The notes under the pieces: model-generated
What the model saw: the letters and a program-made list of their open reading frames with translations, nothing else
Database searches by the model: none
Told to the model about the DNA's origin: nothing
Source of the DNA: Meishania sp964351985
GTDB lineage: Bacteria; Bacteroidota; Bacteroidia; Flavobacteriales; Flavobacteriaceae
Direction: 5' to 3'
DNA length: 64,000 nt
NCBI GenBank assembly: GCA_964351985.1
Contig: CAYGPR010000017.1
Coordinates: 9,570-73,569, forward strand
Made by a program: the position numbers and the translations under genes
Shown here: positions 18,088 through 27,066 of the stretch, one piece after another
Position numbering within the stretch: position 1 is the stretch's first letter
Layout: each line of letters opens with the position of its first letter

Positions 18088-18157
18088 AATTATGGAATAT
18101 ATCCAAAATTATATTTGGATTATTTCCATAATTAGGATTTATTCCATAATTTTGGAT
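18088..18157. promoter_or_regulatory. Operator array in divergent S24 / radical SAM promoter
   Basis: A 46-bp interrupted palindrome spans 18088-18133. Outer arms are AATTATGGAA (18088-18097) and TTCCATAATT (18124-18133); inner arms are ATCCAAA (18101-18107) and TTTGGAT (18114-18120), all centred at 18110.5. A further copy of ATTCCATAATT followed by TTGGAT lies at 18141-18157, in direct orientation and 18 bp from its neighbour. The array fills most of the 146-bp gap between the two starts. It looks like the binding site of the HTH/S24 protein. Confidence 0.7.
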
Positions 18158-18173
18158 TAATTACATAAATGCT

Positions 18174-19436
18174 ATGTCCTTCGAAAGAATAAAAGAAAAG
18201 TTGAACATTTTGGCAGATGCCGCCAAATATGATGTTTCCTGCTCCAGTAGTGGAAGCAAACGCACGAATACCAATAAAGGTTTGGGCGACAGTTCGGGCA
18301 TGGGCATTTGCCATAGTTATACCGAAGATGGTCGGTGTGTTTCTTTACTGAAAATCTTGATGACCAATTATTGCATTTTCGATTGTGCCTACTGTGTGAC
18401 CCGAAAAAGCAACGATATCAAAAGGGCAGCCTTTAAGATTCAGGAGGTCGTCGACCTGACCATCAATTTTTATCGTCGCAATTATATCGAAGGGCTGTTT
18501 TTGAGTTCCGGTATTTTTAAAAGTCCCGATTATACGATGGAGCGCTTGATCGCCGTAGCCAAAAAATTGCGTACCGAAGAGAACTTTAATGGGTACATCC
18601 ATTTAAAATCGATTCCCGGGGCAAGCGACGAATTAATGTACGAGGCCGGATTGTATGCCGATAGATTATCGGTAAACATCGAAATCCCCACAATCTCCGG
18701 CCTTAAATTATTGGCACCCGATAAAAAACATGAAGACTTCACAAAGCCGATGTTAAAAGTGAAGAACGAAATCATCCAATTTAAATCGGAACGGAAAATC
18801 ATCAAAAGCACTCCAAAATTCGCTCCGGCCGGACAAAGTACCCAGATGATCATAGGGGCAACAGGAGAATCGGATAAGGATATTATGTATTCTGCAACCC
18901 ATTATTACAAAAACTATAATATGAAACGGGTGTATTATTCGGGATATGTGCCGGTTGCCGAAGATTCGCGTTTGCCTTCGATTGGTTCGCAAGTACCGAT
19001 GTTGCGTGAAAATCGTTTATACCAAACGGATTGGCTTTTACGCTTTTATGGATTTCAAGTGCAGGAAATTCTCAATACCCAACACCCGAACTTGGATATC
19101 GACATCGACCCCAAGTTGGGGTGGGCTTTACGGAATTTAGATTATTTCCCGATTGACATCAATACTGCCGATAAACAGTTGTTGGCACGTATTCCGGGGT
19201 TGGGAATAAAATCCGTTCATAAAATCATCAGCGCACGCCGCTTTCGAAAATTAAATTGGGAACACCTAAAGAAAATCGGGGTTGCCCTTAATAGAGCCAA
19301 ATACTTTATCATTTGCGATTCGAACCCTTGGGAACATCGTGACCTCGAAGCGGAAAAGATAAAGGGAATGATTTTACAGAATTCCTCCGGGAAGTTTAGA
19401 AAAGAGTACAGTACACAACTTAGTTTATTTGCTTGA
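18174..19436 (+). CDS. Putative DNA modification/repair radical SAM protein (TIGR03916-like)
   Basis: 420 residues. The radical SAM cluster motif is NYCIFDCAYC (C67, C71, C74). Downstream are the partial TIM-barrel segments typical of the group (FLSSGIFKSPDYTMERL, VNIEIPT, GATGESDKD). The C-terminus has a helix-hairpin-helix DNA-binding stretch (INTADKQLLARIPGLGIKSV, about 323-345). TIGR03916 proteins occur next to TIGR03915 proteins and often near or fused to a UdgX-type uracil-DNA glycosylase; both partners of the first kind are here but no glycosylase is adjacent. The chemical reaction is not established. Expression is probably controlled by the divergent S24 regulator. Confidence 0.88.
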   Translation: MSFERIKEKLNILADAAKYDVSCSSSGSKRTNTNKGLGDSSGMGICHSYTEDGRCVSLLKILMTNYCIFDCAYCVTRKSNDIKRAAFKIQEVVDLTINFYRRNYIEGLFLSSGIFKSPDYTMERLIAVAKKLRTEENFNGYIHLKSIPGASDELMYEAGLYADRLSVNIEIPTISGLKLLAPDKKHEDFTKPMLKVKNEIIQFKSERKIIKSTPKFAPAGQSTQMIIGATGESDKDIMYSATHYYKNYNMKRVYYSGYVPVAEDSRLPSIGSQVPMLRENRLYQTDWLLRFYGFQVQEILNTQHPNLDIDIDPKLGWALRNLDYFPIDINTADKQLLARIPGLGIKSVHKIISARRFRKLNWEHLKKIGVALNRAKYFIICDSNPWEHRDLEAEKIKGMILQNSSGKFRKEYSTQLSLFA

Positions 19437-19438
19437 TT

Positions 19439-20215
19439 ATGAACGATTCAAAAACATTTATCTACGACGGAAGTTTTAACGGATTTTTAACCGCGGTTTT
19501 TATCGCATTTGAGGAAAAGGCTCACGTAGCTGACATTAAAAAAAACTCTGTAAGCCAAAACGGACTTTTCTCTGATACCGAAACGATTTTCACCAATATC
19601 GAAAAGGCAAAACGTGTATGGAACGGTATTCAGGGCAAAAGCAGTTCGGCCATCAAAAATATCTATTTTGCTTATTTAAGTGAGACTAAGGGCATCGAAC
19701 TCCTACTCTATCGCTATGTTCGAAAGTTGTTCGCTTCCGAAAAATCCATCCATTCCGATTATTCAGATGGCATTGTTTTGAAAATAAGCCAATTGGCCAA
19801 AAGTGTGGGTCGAGAAAAACATCGTATGGAGGCCTTTGTTCGTTTTCAATTGACTCAAGATGAAGTATATTTTGCTAATATCGAACCTGATTTCGATGTA
19901 TTACCATTGATTTCGAAACATTTCCGCTCGCGATATGCCGATCAACAATGGATTATCTATGACGTCAAACGCAAATATGGATTATTTTATGACTTGAACC
20001 GTGTAGAAATCATTTCTTTGGATTTACAGGAAATCCATACAAACAGTATTCGAAAAAGCGTTACGTTCTCGGACGAAGAATATGATTATCAAGATCTCTG
20101 GAACAACTATTTTAAAAACACGAATATTAAATCACGTATCAATATGAAATTGCATATACAGCACGTTCCGAAACGGTATTGGAAGTACTTGAGTGAGAAG
20201 AAGGAAGCGGTTTGA
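19439..20215 (+). CDS. TIGR03915-family putative DNA repair protein
   Basis: 258 residues, beginning MNDSKTFIYDGSFNGFLTAVF, the typical N-terminus of the family that accompanies the radical SAM protein. A region near 130-210 (HRMEAFVRFQ, FANIEPDFDVLPLISKHF, RYADQQWIIYD) matches the DUF4130-like part. It starts 2 bp after the radical SAM stop (an in-frame TTG at 19433 would overlap), so the two are one transcript. Biochemistry is unknown; a two-protein complex acting on DNA is inferred from the constant pairing. Confidence 0.85.
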   Translation: MNDSKTFIYDGSFNGFLTAVFIAFEEKAHVADIKKNSVSQNGLFSDTETIFTNIEKAKRVWNGIQGKSSSAIKNIYFAYLSETKGIELLLYRYVRKLFASEKSIHSDYSDGIVLKISQLAKSVGREKHRMEAFVRFQLTQDEVYFANIEPDFDVLPLISKHFRSRYADQQWIIYDVKRKYGLFYDLNRVEIISLDLQEIHTNSIRKSVTFSDEEYDYQDLWNNYFKNTNIKSRINMKLHIQHVPKRYWKYLSEKKEAV

Positions 20216-20227
20216 GAATAAGTGGTA

Positions 20228-20240
20228 GACAGTTACTGTC
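20228..20240. promoter_or_regulatory. 13-bp palindrome upstream of uvrA
   Basis: GACAG-TTA-CTGTC is a perfect 13-bp inverted repeat just after the TIGR03915 stop and 172 bp before the uvrA start. It is too small and lacks a T-run to be a terminator; a protein-binding site is possible. No other copy was noticed. Confidence 0.3.
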
Positions 20241-20386
20241 GGTAGTAAAACCATATGAACCTAAGTATTTTCTCCGTGTAGCTTTGCAAAATAAACGAGA
20301 AAAACCTGTTCTTTCCATTCCAAAAATTCAATTTCAATTAACAAAGATATAAGCCGCCTCTAGTTCTTATTTTCTTATCAAAATCG

Positions 20387-20394
20387 TACTTTTG
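20387..20394 (+). promoter_or_regulatory. -7 box of uvrA
   Basis: TACTTTTG matches TAnnTTTG, 17 bp before the uvrA ATG at 20412. A second match, TAGCTTTG at 20279-20286, would give a longer leader. Confidence 0.65.
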
Positions 20395-20411
20395 CATCCT
20401 TGCTATAGAAA

Positions 20412-23282
20412 ATGATAAATTACGAGGAAAATATTGAGGTTCGAGGGGCACGTGTCCATAATCTCAAAAATATTGATGTTACCATTCCCAGGGGAAAACT
20501 AGTCGTGATCACCGGCCTTTCGGGAAGTGGAAAATCCTCTCTAGCTTTTGATACCATTTATGCTGAAGGACAGCGTAGGTACATTGAAACATTCTCCGCT
20601 TATGCACGCCAGTTTTTAGGCGGTTTGGAACGCCCCGACGTTGATAAAATCGATGGTCTCTCCCCTGTAATTGCTATCGAGCAAAAAACGACTTCCAAAT
20701 CCCCTCGTTCTACTGTAGGAACCATTACCGAAATCTATGATTTTCTAAGACTCTTATTTGCCCGTGCAGGGGATGCCTTCAGTTACAACACTGGCGAAAA
20801 AATGGTCAGTTACAGTGACGCACAAATTAAAGATTTAATAAAAACTGATTACGATGGGAAAAAAATCAACGTGCTCGCCCCAATCATTAAATCACGAAAA
20901 GGCCATTATCGCGAACTCTTCGAACAGATAGCCAAGCAAGGTTTCGTCAAAGTTCGGGTAGATGGAGAAGTGTTGGATATCGTCAAGGGCATGAAAGTAG
21001 ACCGCTATAAGACACACGACATTGAAATCGTAATCGACAGGCTTAAAGTTGTGGATACCGATGATATTGATAAAAGGCTTTCGGAAACTATCAACACGGC
21101 GATGTATAGCGGCAATAATGTGCTTATGGTTTTAGAAGAAGGGCAATCGGAAGCCCGCTATTTCAGTCGTGATCTGATGTGCCCGACCACAGGTATTTCA
21201 TATCCCGAACCTGAGCCGAACACTTTTTCATTCAACTCCCCAAAAGGCATGTGCCCCAATTGCAATGGTTTAGGGCATGTATATGAAGTGAATGAGAAGA
21301 AAATCTTTCCGAATAAAAAATTATCCATTAAATCAGGAGGTATTGCGCCTCTAGGGGAATATAAGAAATCATGGGCCTTCAAGCAGGTTGAGACCATTGC
21401 CCAACGCTATGGGTTCGAATTGACCGATTCCATTTCAAAAATTCCCGATGAGGCCATCGAAGTCTTGCTAAACGGTGGAAAGGAAACCTTTGAAGTCGAA
21501 TCTAAAACGCTCGGTGTCAAGCGCAACTATAAAATCGATTATGAGGGCATCGCCCATTTTATCAAAAACCAATTTGAAGAAGCTGGATCTACTTCGATAA
21601 AACGTTGGGCCAAAGAGTACATGGACAAAATCGTATGTCCGACCTGTGAAGGTTCACGACTACGAAAAGAGTCCCTTAACTTCAAGATCAACGAAAAAAA
21701 TATAGCCCAGCTGGCGCATCTTGATATCGCCGAACTCGCAGAATTTTTTAGTGGCCTTATCGAGGCCCTTGAAGGAACCCAGAAAATAATTGCTGAAGAA
21801 ATAATCAAAGAAATTAGTACTCGAATACGATTTTTACTTGATGTTGGGCTAGATTACCTTTCCTTAAACCGAAGTTCAAAATCACTTTCCGGTGGGGAAG
21901 CCCAACGAATTAGACTAGCTACGCAAATCGGTTCACAATTAGTCGGTGTACTCTATATCTTGGACGAACCCAGTATCGGATTACACCAACGCGACAACAA
22001 TCGATTGATAAAATCTTTGGAGTCTCTGCGCGATATCGGAAACTCGGTCATCGTCGTTGAACATGATCGCGACATGATCGAACGTGCCGACCACGTCATT
22101 GATATCGGCCCGAAAGCTGGACGACATGGCGGGGAAATCATCTCGGAAGGACTTCCGTCCGAACTTAGAAATCACGATACGCTTACGGCCGACTATATTA
22201 CCGGAAAAAGAGAAATTCCGGTTCCCTCAAAACGTCGGAAAGGTAATGGTAAAAGGATAACCCTATCCGGCTGTACCGGAAACAACCTTAAAAATGTTAC
22301 CGTCGATTTTCCATTAGGCCAAATGATCGGAGTCACTGGGGTTTCGGGAAGTGGAAAATCCACAGTAATAAATGAAACCTTGTATCCGATAATGAATGCC
22401 CATTACTTCAATGGCGTCAAGAAACCCATGCCTTACAAAAAAATCAAGGGATTGGAGCATATCGACAAGGTCATCGATATCAATCAATCCCCGATAGGTC
22501 GTACGCCTCGGTCCAATCCTGCTACATACACCGGTGTTTTTAGTGAGATACGTTCGTTATTCACGAAAACCCCCGAAGCGGCAATCCGTGGTTATAAACC
22601 TGGAAGATTCAGTTTTAACGTCAAGGGAGGAAGATGTGAAACCTGTCAAGGAGGCGGGCTGCGGGTGATAGAAATGAACTTTCTTCCAGATGTATATGTC
22701 GAATGTGAGACTTGCAATGGTAAGCGTTTTAATCGTGAAACCCTTGAAATTAGATATAAGGGCAAGTCCATTTCCGATGTACTGGAAATGACGATCAACG
22801 AAGCCGTTGATTTTTTTGAACTCATTCCTAAAATTCATCGTAAGTTAAAGACAATACAAGATGTTGGTTTGGGATATATTTCCCTAGGTCAGCAATCTAC
22901 CACCCTTTCGGGTGGTGAGGCACAACGCATCAAATTGGCGACCGAATTATCGAAACGCGATACAGGCAATACTTTTTATATCTTGGACGAACCCACCACA
23001 GGTCTTCATTTTGAGGATATTCGCGTACTAATGGAAGTTTTGAATCGTTTGGTAGACAAAGGAAACACGGTTCTGGTCATAGAACATAATATGGATGTCA
23101 TCAAAATGGCGGACCACATTATCGATATAGGCTATGAAGGAGGTCGTGGTGGAGGTATGATCGTTGCTACCGGCACCCCCGAAGAGGTTGCAAAAGATAA
23201 AAAAAGTTATACGGCGGCGTTTTTGATAAAAGAATTAGAAAATTCGAAACCGAAGAAAGGTATGGCTATGGCCTCGAAATAA
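20412..23282 (+). CDS. uvrA: Excinuclease ABC subunit A
   Basis: A 956-residue UvrA, full length. It recognises DNA lesions and loads UvrB in nucleotide excision repair. Seen in order: Walker A GLSGSGKSS (residues about 34-42); zinc-binding CPNCNG; CPTCEG; ABC signature LSGGEAQRIRLA with Walker B LDEPSIGLHQRD; second Walker A GVSGSGKST; the CETCQGG...CETCNG zinc module; second LSGGEAQRIKLA and LDEPTTGLH. All catalytic elements look intact. It follows the S24-controlled radical SAM/TIGR03915 pair by 197 bp, has its own -7 box, and is followed by a LOG-family gene. Confidence 0.98.
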   Translation: MINYEENIEVRGARVHNLKNIDVTIPRGKLVVITGLSGSGKSSLAFDTIYAEGQRRYIETFSAYARQFLGGLERPDVDKIDGLSPVIAIEQKTTSKSPRSTVGTITEIYDFLRLLFARAGDAFSYNTGEKMVSYSDAQIKDLIKTDYDGKKINVLAPIIKSRKGHYRELFEQIAKQGFVKVRVDGEVLDIVKGMKVDRYKTHDIEIVIDRLKVVDTDDIDKRLSETINTAMYSGNNVLMVLEEGQSEARYFSRDLMCPTTGISYPEPEPNTFSFNSPKGMCPNCNGLGHVYEVNEKKIFPNKKLSIKSGGIAPLGEYKKSWAFKQVETIAQRYGFELTDSISKIPDEAIEVLLNGGKETFEVESKTLGVKRNYKIDYEGIAHFIKNQFEEAGSTSIKRWAKEYMDKIVCPTCEGSRLRKESLNFKINEKNIAQLAHLDIAELAEFFSGLIEALEGTQKIIAEEIIKEISTRIRFLLDVGLDYLSLNRSSKSLSGGEAQRIRLATQIGSQLVGVLYILDEPSIGLHQRDNNRLIKSLESLRDIGNSVIVVEHDRDMIERADHVIDIGPKAGRHGGEIISEGLPSELRNHDTLTADYITGKREIPVPSKRRKGNGKRITLSGCTGNNLKNVTVDFPLGQMIGVTGVSGSGKSTVINETLYPIMNAHYFNGVKKPMPYKKIKGLEHIDKVIDINQSPIGRTPRSNPATYTGVFSEIRSLFTKTPEAAIRGYKPGRFSFNVKGGRCETCQGGGLRVIEMNFLPDVYVECETCNGKRFNRETLEIRYKGKSISDVLEMTINEAVDFFELIPKIHRKLKTIQDVGLGYISLGQQSTTLSGGEAQRIKLATELSKRDTGNTFYILDEPTTGLHFEDIRVLMEVLNRLVDKGNTVLVIEHNMDVIKMADHIIDIGYEGGRGGGMIVATGTPEEVAKDKKSYTAAFLIKELENSKPKKGMAMASK

Positions 23283-23355
23283 TTAGATTAAGTAATATTC
23301 CTATTCCTGTCGGCCGACAAACGGGTTATACTCGAATAGTAGTACAAATGTATAT

Positions 23356-24042
23356 ATGAGAAAAGAACAGCAACATAAAGGTTGGAACGAAATAAAGACC
23401 AACGATTCTTGGGCCATCTTTAAGATTATGGGCGAGTTCGTGAACGGTTATGAACGTTTAAGTGCAATTGGCCCTTGCGTTTCTATTTTTGGTTCTGCCC
23501 GTACTAAAGAGACCGAGAAATACTATCAGTTGGCAGTAAGTATAGCCAAAACTATTTCAGAAGCGGGTTATGGAGTTATTACAGGAGGTGGCCCGGGCAT
23601 TATGGAAGCAGGAAATCGAGGAGCTCATTTGGCAGGCGGAACTTCCGTTGGCCTGAATATTGATTTACCGTTCGAACAACATGACAATCCTTATATCGAT
23701 GGGGATAAAAGTCTCGATTTTGATTATTTCTTCGTTCGTAAGGTTATGTTCGTCAAGTATTCGCAGGGGTTCGTTGTTATGCCTGGCGGATTTGGAACAT
23801 TAGATGAACTTTTTGAGGCCATCACATTGATACAAACCAATAAAATTGAAAAATTCCCGATCATACTAGTAGGAACTGATTTTTGGAAAGGCCTTTTCGA
23901 GTGGATCAAAGATACCATGTTGCAAGCTGGTAATATCAGCCCTCATGACCTAGACTTGATAAAGTTGGTCGATACCGAAGATGAAGTTTTGGAAATCATC
24001 GATTCTTTCTACAAAGGGCGCTCGCTAAGCCCAAACTTTTAA
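23356..24042 (+). CDS. LOG-family protein (TIGR00730)
   Basis: 228 residues with a Rossmann-like fold. The family signatures are GGGPGIMEAGNRGA (about 77-90) and PGGFGTLDELFEAIT (about 143-157). LOG-family enzymes hydrolyse nucleoside 5'-monophosphates (cytokinin-riboside monophosphate phosphoribohydrolase activity), releasing base and ribose 5-phosphate; in bacteria the role is probably nucleotide clearance. It lies 73 bp after uvrA and 14 bp before the M1-like gene on the same strand, possibly part of one transcript. Confidence 0.9.
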   Translation: MRKEQQHKGWNEIKTNDSWAIFKIMGEFVNGYERLSAIGPCVSIFGSARTKETEKYYQLAVSIAKTISEAGYGVITGGGPGIMEAGNRGAHLAGGTSVGLNIDLPFEQHDNPYIDGDKSLDFDYFFVRKVMFVKYSQGFVVMPGGFGTLDELFEAITLIQTNKIEKFPIILVGTDFWKGLFEWIKDTMLQAGNISPHDLDLIKLVDTEDEVLEIIDSFYKGRSLSPNF

Positions 24043-24056
24043 CTATTGACTTATTG

Positions 24057-26903
24057 ATGAAGATGTTGGTTACTAGGAATGTTGCGGGAATTGTTGTCTT
24101 CTTTTTGGGCATATTGGTCTGTTGTTCACAGCACACTAATATTCTTACGGCGACCTTGGACGGTGAAACGAAAGAAATTCGTATTCAACAGGAATTGGAG
24201 TATGTCAACAGTTCGGATGATATTTTAGAAACGGTTTACTTTAACGATTGGGCCCACGCCTACTCCGACAAAAACACGGGACTCGCAGAACGTTTTGCCC
24301 AGGAATTTAAAAAAAGTCTTCACCTGGCCAAAGACAATGAACGTGGTTATACAGAAATCTTGAGTGCCGTCGATGATGAATATCGCGGTCTTAAATGGAT
24401 AAGAGTCACCGGCAAGGATATTTTAAAAATCGAGCTGAACAAGCCATTGCTACCTAATCGATCCGTTAAGTTTTTTATCACTTATATCGTAAAACTTCCA
24501 TCTAATAAATTTACCCCATACGGCTACAGTAATAGAAACGAATTTTATCTAAAAGATTGGTACTTGACACCTGCCGTATATGATGGTAAGTGGCATCTGT
24601 ACTCCAACAAAAATTTGGAGGATCTATATACCGATGTAACGACGACCACAATCGATATTACCTACCCAAGAGGTCTTACCATGGCCACTAACTTTAGAAT
24701 ACTAAGTAAAACCTCTTTGACAACGGGTCAAGAGGCTTTATTGGAAGGTATCAAGCAAAAAAGCTGCGAATTAATTTTGAAACCTGTTCAAAATTTCAGG
24801 ACCCATGTCACGCCTGACATGACTGTGGTCACGGACCTTGTGGCACCGAAATACGATTTGATTTCACAAGATATTTCGATTAATCGAGTTACTCAATTCA
24901 TTGCCGAAAATCTCGGGGAATTTCCCCATGAACAACTTTTGGTCAGCGAACTCGACTACAACAAAAACCCTCTTTATGGGATTAACCAACTTCCCTCATT
25001 TATAAGACCATACGAAGAACAATTTCAGTTCGAAATGAAGTTTTTGAAAACTGCCCTCATCAATATTCTTGAAGAGACCATTTTTCTTGATCCGCGCAAA
25101 GAACAGTGGGTAAGCGATGCCATAGCGAACTATCTCATGATCGCCTATGTCGAAAAGTACTATCCAGACCAAAAACTTTTGGGTAAACTTTCGAAAATCT
25201 GGGGTGTTCGAAGTTTCAACCTCGCCAAAATGGGTTTTAATGAGCAATATCCATTTCTCTACATGTTAATGGCAAGAAAGAATCTTGATCAACCTTTGAC
25301 TAAATCAAATGACTCATTGGTGTGGTTCAACCAAAAAATTGCAAATAAATATAAGGCAGGTCTTGGGCTTTCGTATTTGGCAAGCTATATCGGTAAGGAA
25401 AAAATTGATGAAGGTATTAAGACATTTTATGAATTCTATAAACTGAGCCGTGTCAAAATTCTAGACTTTGAATCGGTTATAAAAAGGTCCTCGAACGAAA
25501 ATATCGATTGGTTCTTTAACAATTACGTTTTTTCGGATAGGAAAATCGACTACAAAATCAAGAAAGTCCATAAAACGGAAGACTCTTTAGCCATCACCTT
25601 AAAAAATAAGGAGGGCACCGTTGTTCCGATTTCGTTGTTCGGTTTAAAAAATGATACGGTAATCTCAAAGTATTGGTTTTCGGATATAGAGACCGAGAAA
25701 ACTTTTACTATTCCAAGAAATGGTGAAGATCGTTTGGTTCTGAACTATGACCAAAAGATACCTGAATTCAATCAAAGGGATAACTGGAAATCTTTGGGTG
25801 GTTTTCTTTCCAGCAATAAAAAACTAAATTTTACCTTTTTTCGTGATTCCGAAAACCCATACTACAATCAGATATTCTATGTTCCTATAGTTAACTTCAA
25901 TATTTATGATGGTTGGACACCAGGAATGCGATTGTACAATAAAACCTTTCTTGAGCGACCTTTTGTGTTCGATATTGCCCCCACCTATTCTTTTAGGGAA
26001 AAAACGCTGGTCGGTTCTGGAAAACTGACTTACAGAAAATATTTAAGCAAGACCGGTCTATATGTGGCCAATTATGGAATTCGGGGCTCTACGTCACATT
26101 TTGACGTAAATTCACGATATTCTACCTTTACCCCTTCGGTTAGTTTCGGTTGGCGCCCAGACGACCTTATCTCTAATAAACGACAGGCACTTTCCTTTAG
26201 GTACATAAATATATTCCGAAACCTTGATGAAAGTCTAAGGGCGGCAGGGCAAGCACCAGAAAGTCCTGATTATAGTGTTTTTAATGCGCGCTATTTTGAC
26301 ATCGACAATCACATCATCGATTATAGGTCATGGCTGATCGACTTTCAACAAGCCAGCAAGTTCACTAAACTCGTATTTGAATTCGAATACCGAAAACTGT
26401 TCGAAAACAACCGACAGTTTAATCTACGCTTTTATGCCGGTAAATTTCTTAGGAATAAGACCGAGGGCAACTTTTTCAGTTTTGCCCTAGACAGGCCTAC
26501 CGATTATCTATTTGATTATAATTACTTGGGGAGGTCTGAGGATTCAGGCCTTTATAGCCAACAAATAATCATTGCCGAAGGCGGATTCAAATCGTTTTTA
26601 GACGAACGCTATCGTTTTTCAAATGATTGGCTGAGTACAGTCAATACCAGTGTCAACCTCTGGCGTTGGATTGAACTGTATGGTGATGCCGGCTTCGTAA
26701 AAAATAAGGGACAAAAGGGTAAATTCGTTTATGATTCAGGGGTTCGGCTCAACTTGGTGACCGATTATTTTGAATTGTATTTTCCACTTTACTCCAACAA
26801 TGGTTGGGAAGTTGCACAGCCAGACTATAGTCAAAAAATAAGATTTATCGTCACCGTCGATATTAAGACCCTGACCGGGCTGTTTACTCGAAAGTGGTTT
26901 TAA
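24057..26903 (+). CDS. M1-peptidase-like domain fused to outer-membrane barrel, apparently catalytically dead
   Basis: 948 residues from ATG 24057, with a signal peptide (about 1-25). The N-terminal half (about 30-480) follows the M1/gluzincin layout: beta-rich N-domain, then a helical part with ILEETIFLDPRKEQWVSDAI (W at about 351), which aligns with HExxH...WLxEG of M1 enzymes. The HExxH His residues are absent and the WLxEG position reads WVSDA, so zinc binding is unlikely. From about residue 590 the sequence alternates like a beta-barrel with aromatic girdles (RPFVFDIAPTYSF, ALSFRYINIF, YFELYFPLYS) and ends near FTRKWF, terminal Phe. An outer-membrane pseudo-peptidase is inferred. Confidence 0.78.
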   Translation: MKMLVTRNVAGIVVFFLGILVCCSQHTNILTATLDGETKEIRIQQELEYVNSSDDILETVYFNDWAHAYSDKNTGLAERFAQEFKKSLHLAKDNERGYTEILSAVDDEYRGLKWIRVTGKDILKIELNKPLLPNRSVKFFITYIVKLPSNKFTPYGYSNRNEFYLKDWYLTPAVYDGKWHLYSNKNLEDLYTDVTTTTIDITYPRGLTMATNFRILSKTSLTTGQEALLEGIKQKSCELILKPVQNFRTHVTPDMTVVTDLVAPKYDLISQDISINRVTQFIAENLGEFPHEQLLVSELDYNKNPLYGINQLPSFIRPYEEQFQFEMKFLKTALINILEETIFLDPRKEQWVSDAIANYLMIAYVEKYYPDQKLLGKLSKIWGVRSFNLAKMGFNEQYPFLYMLMARKNLDQPLTKSNDSLVWFNQKIANKYKAGLGLSYLASYIGKEKIDEGIKTFYEFYKLSRVKILDFESVIKRSSNENIDWFFNNYVFSDRKIDYKIKKVHKTEDSLAITLKNKEGTVVPISLFGLKNDTVISKYWFSDIETEKTFTIPRNGEDRLVLNYDQKIPEFNQRDNWKSLGGFLSSNKKLNFTFFRDSENPYYNQIFYVPIVNFNIYDGWTPGMRLYNKTFLERPFVFDIAPTYSFREKTLVGSGKLTYRKYLSKTGLYVANYGIRGSTSHFDVNSRYSTFTPSVSFGWRPDDLISNKRQALSFRYINIFRNLDESLRAAGQAPESPDYSVFNARYFDIDNHIIDYRSWLIDFQQASKFTKLVFEFEYRKLFENNRQFNLRFYAGKFLRNKTEGNFFSFALDRPTDYLFDYNYLGRSEDSGLYSQQIIIAEGGFKSFLDERYRFSNDWLSTVNTSVNLWRWIELYGDAGFVKNKGQKGKFVYDSGVRLNLVTDYFELYFPLYSNNGWEVAQPDYSQKIRFIVTVDIKTLTGLFTRKWF

Positions 26904-27014
26904 CTCATTGACATATTCCTAAAACAAATGAGGGTTTTCTTGTTATAAATATGAAATACGCATTCAAAATGTCATATTTTTAACAATTATATAATAAATA
27001 TGCCGATTTATCCG

Positions 27015-27045
27015 TTGTAAAAATCCGATTGATTCGGTACTTTTG
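27015..27045 (+). promoter_or_regulatory. Promoter of fused E1 gene (-33 TTG, -7 TACTTTTG)
   Basis: TTG at 27015-27017 and TACTTTTG at 27038-27045 are separated by 20 bp, in line with the Bacteroidota TTG-N19-22-TAnnTTTG pattern. The start codon is 21 bp downstream. The 163-bp gap before it holds nothing else I can name. Confidence 0.72.
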
Positions 27046-27066
27046 CACAAATACCAAGCAATTTAA

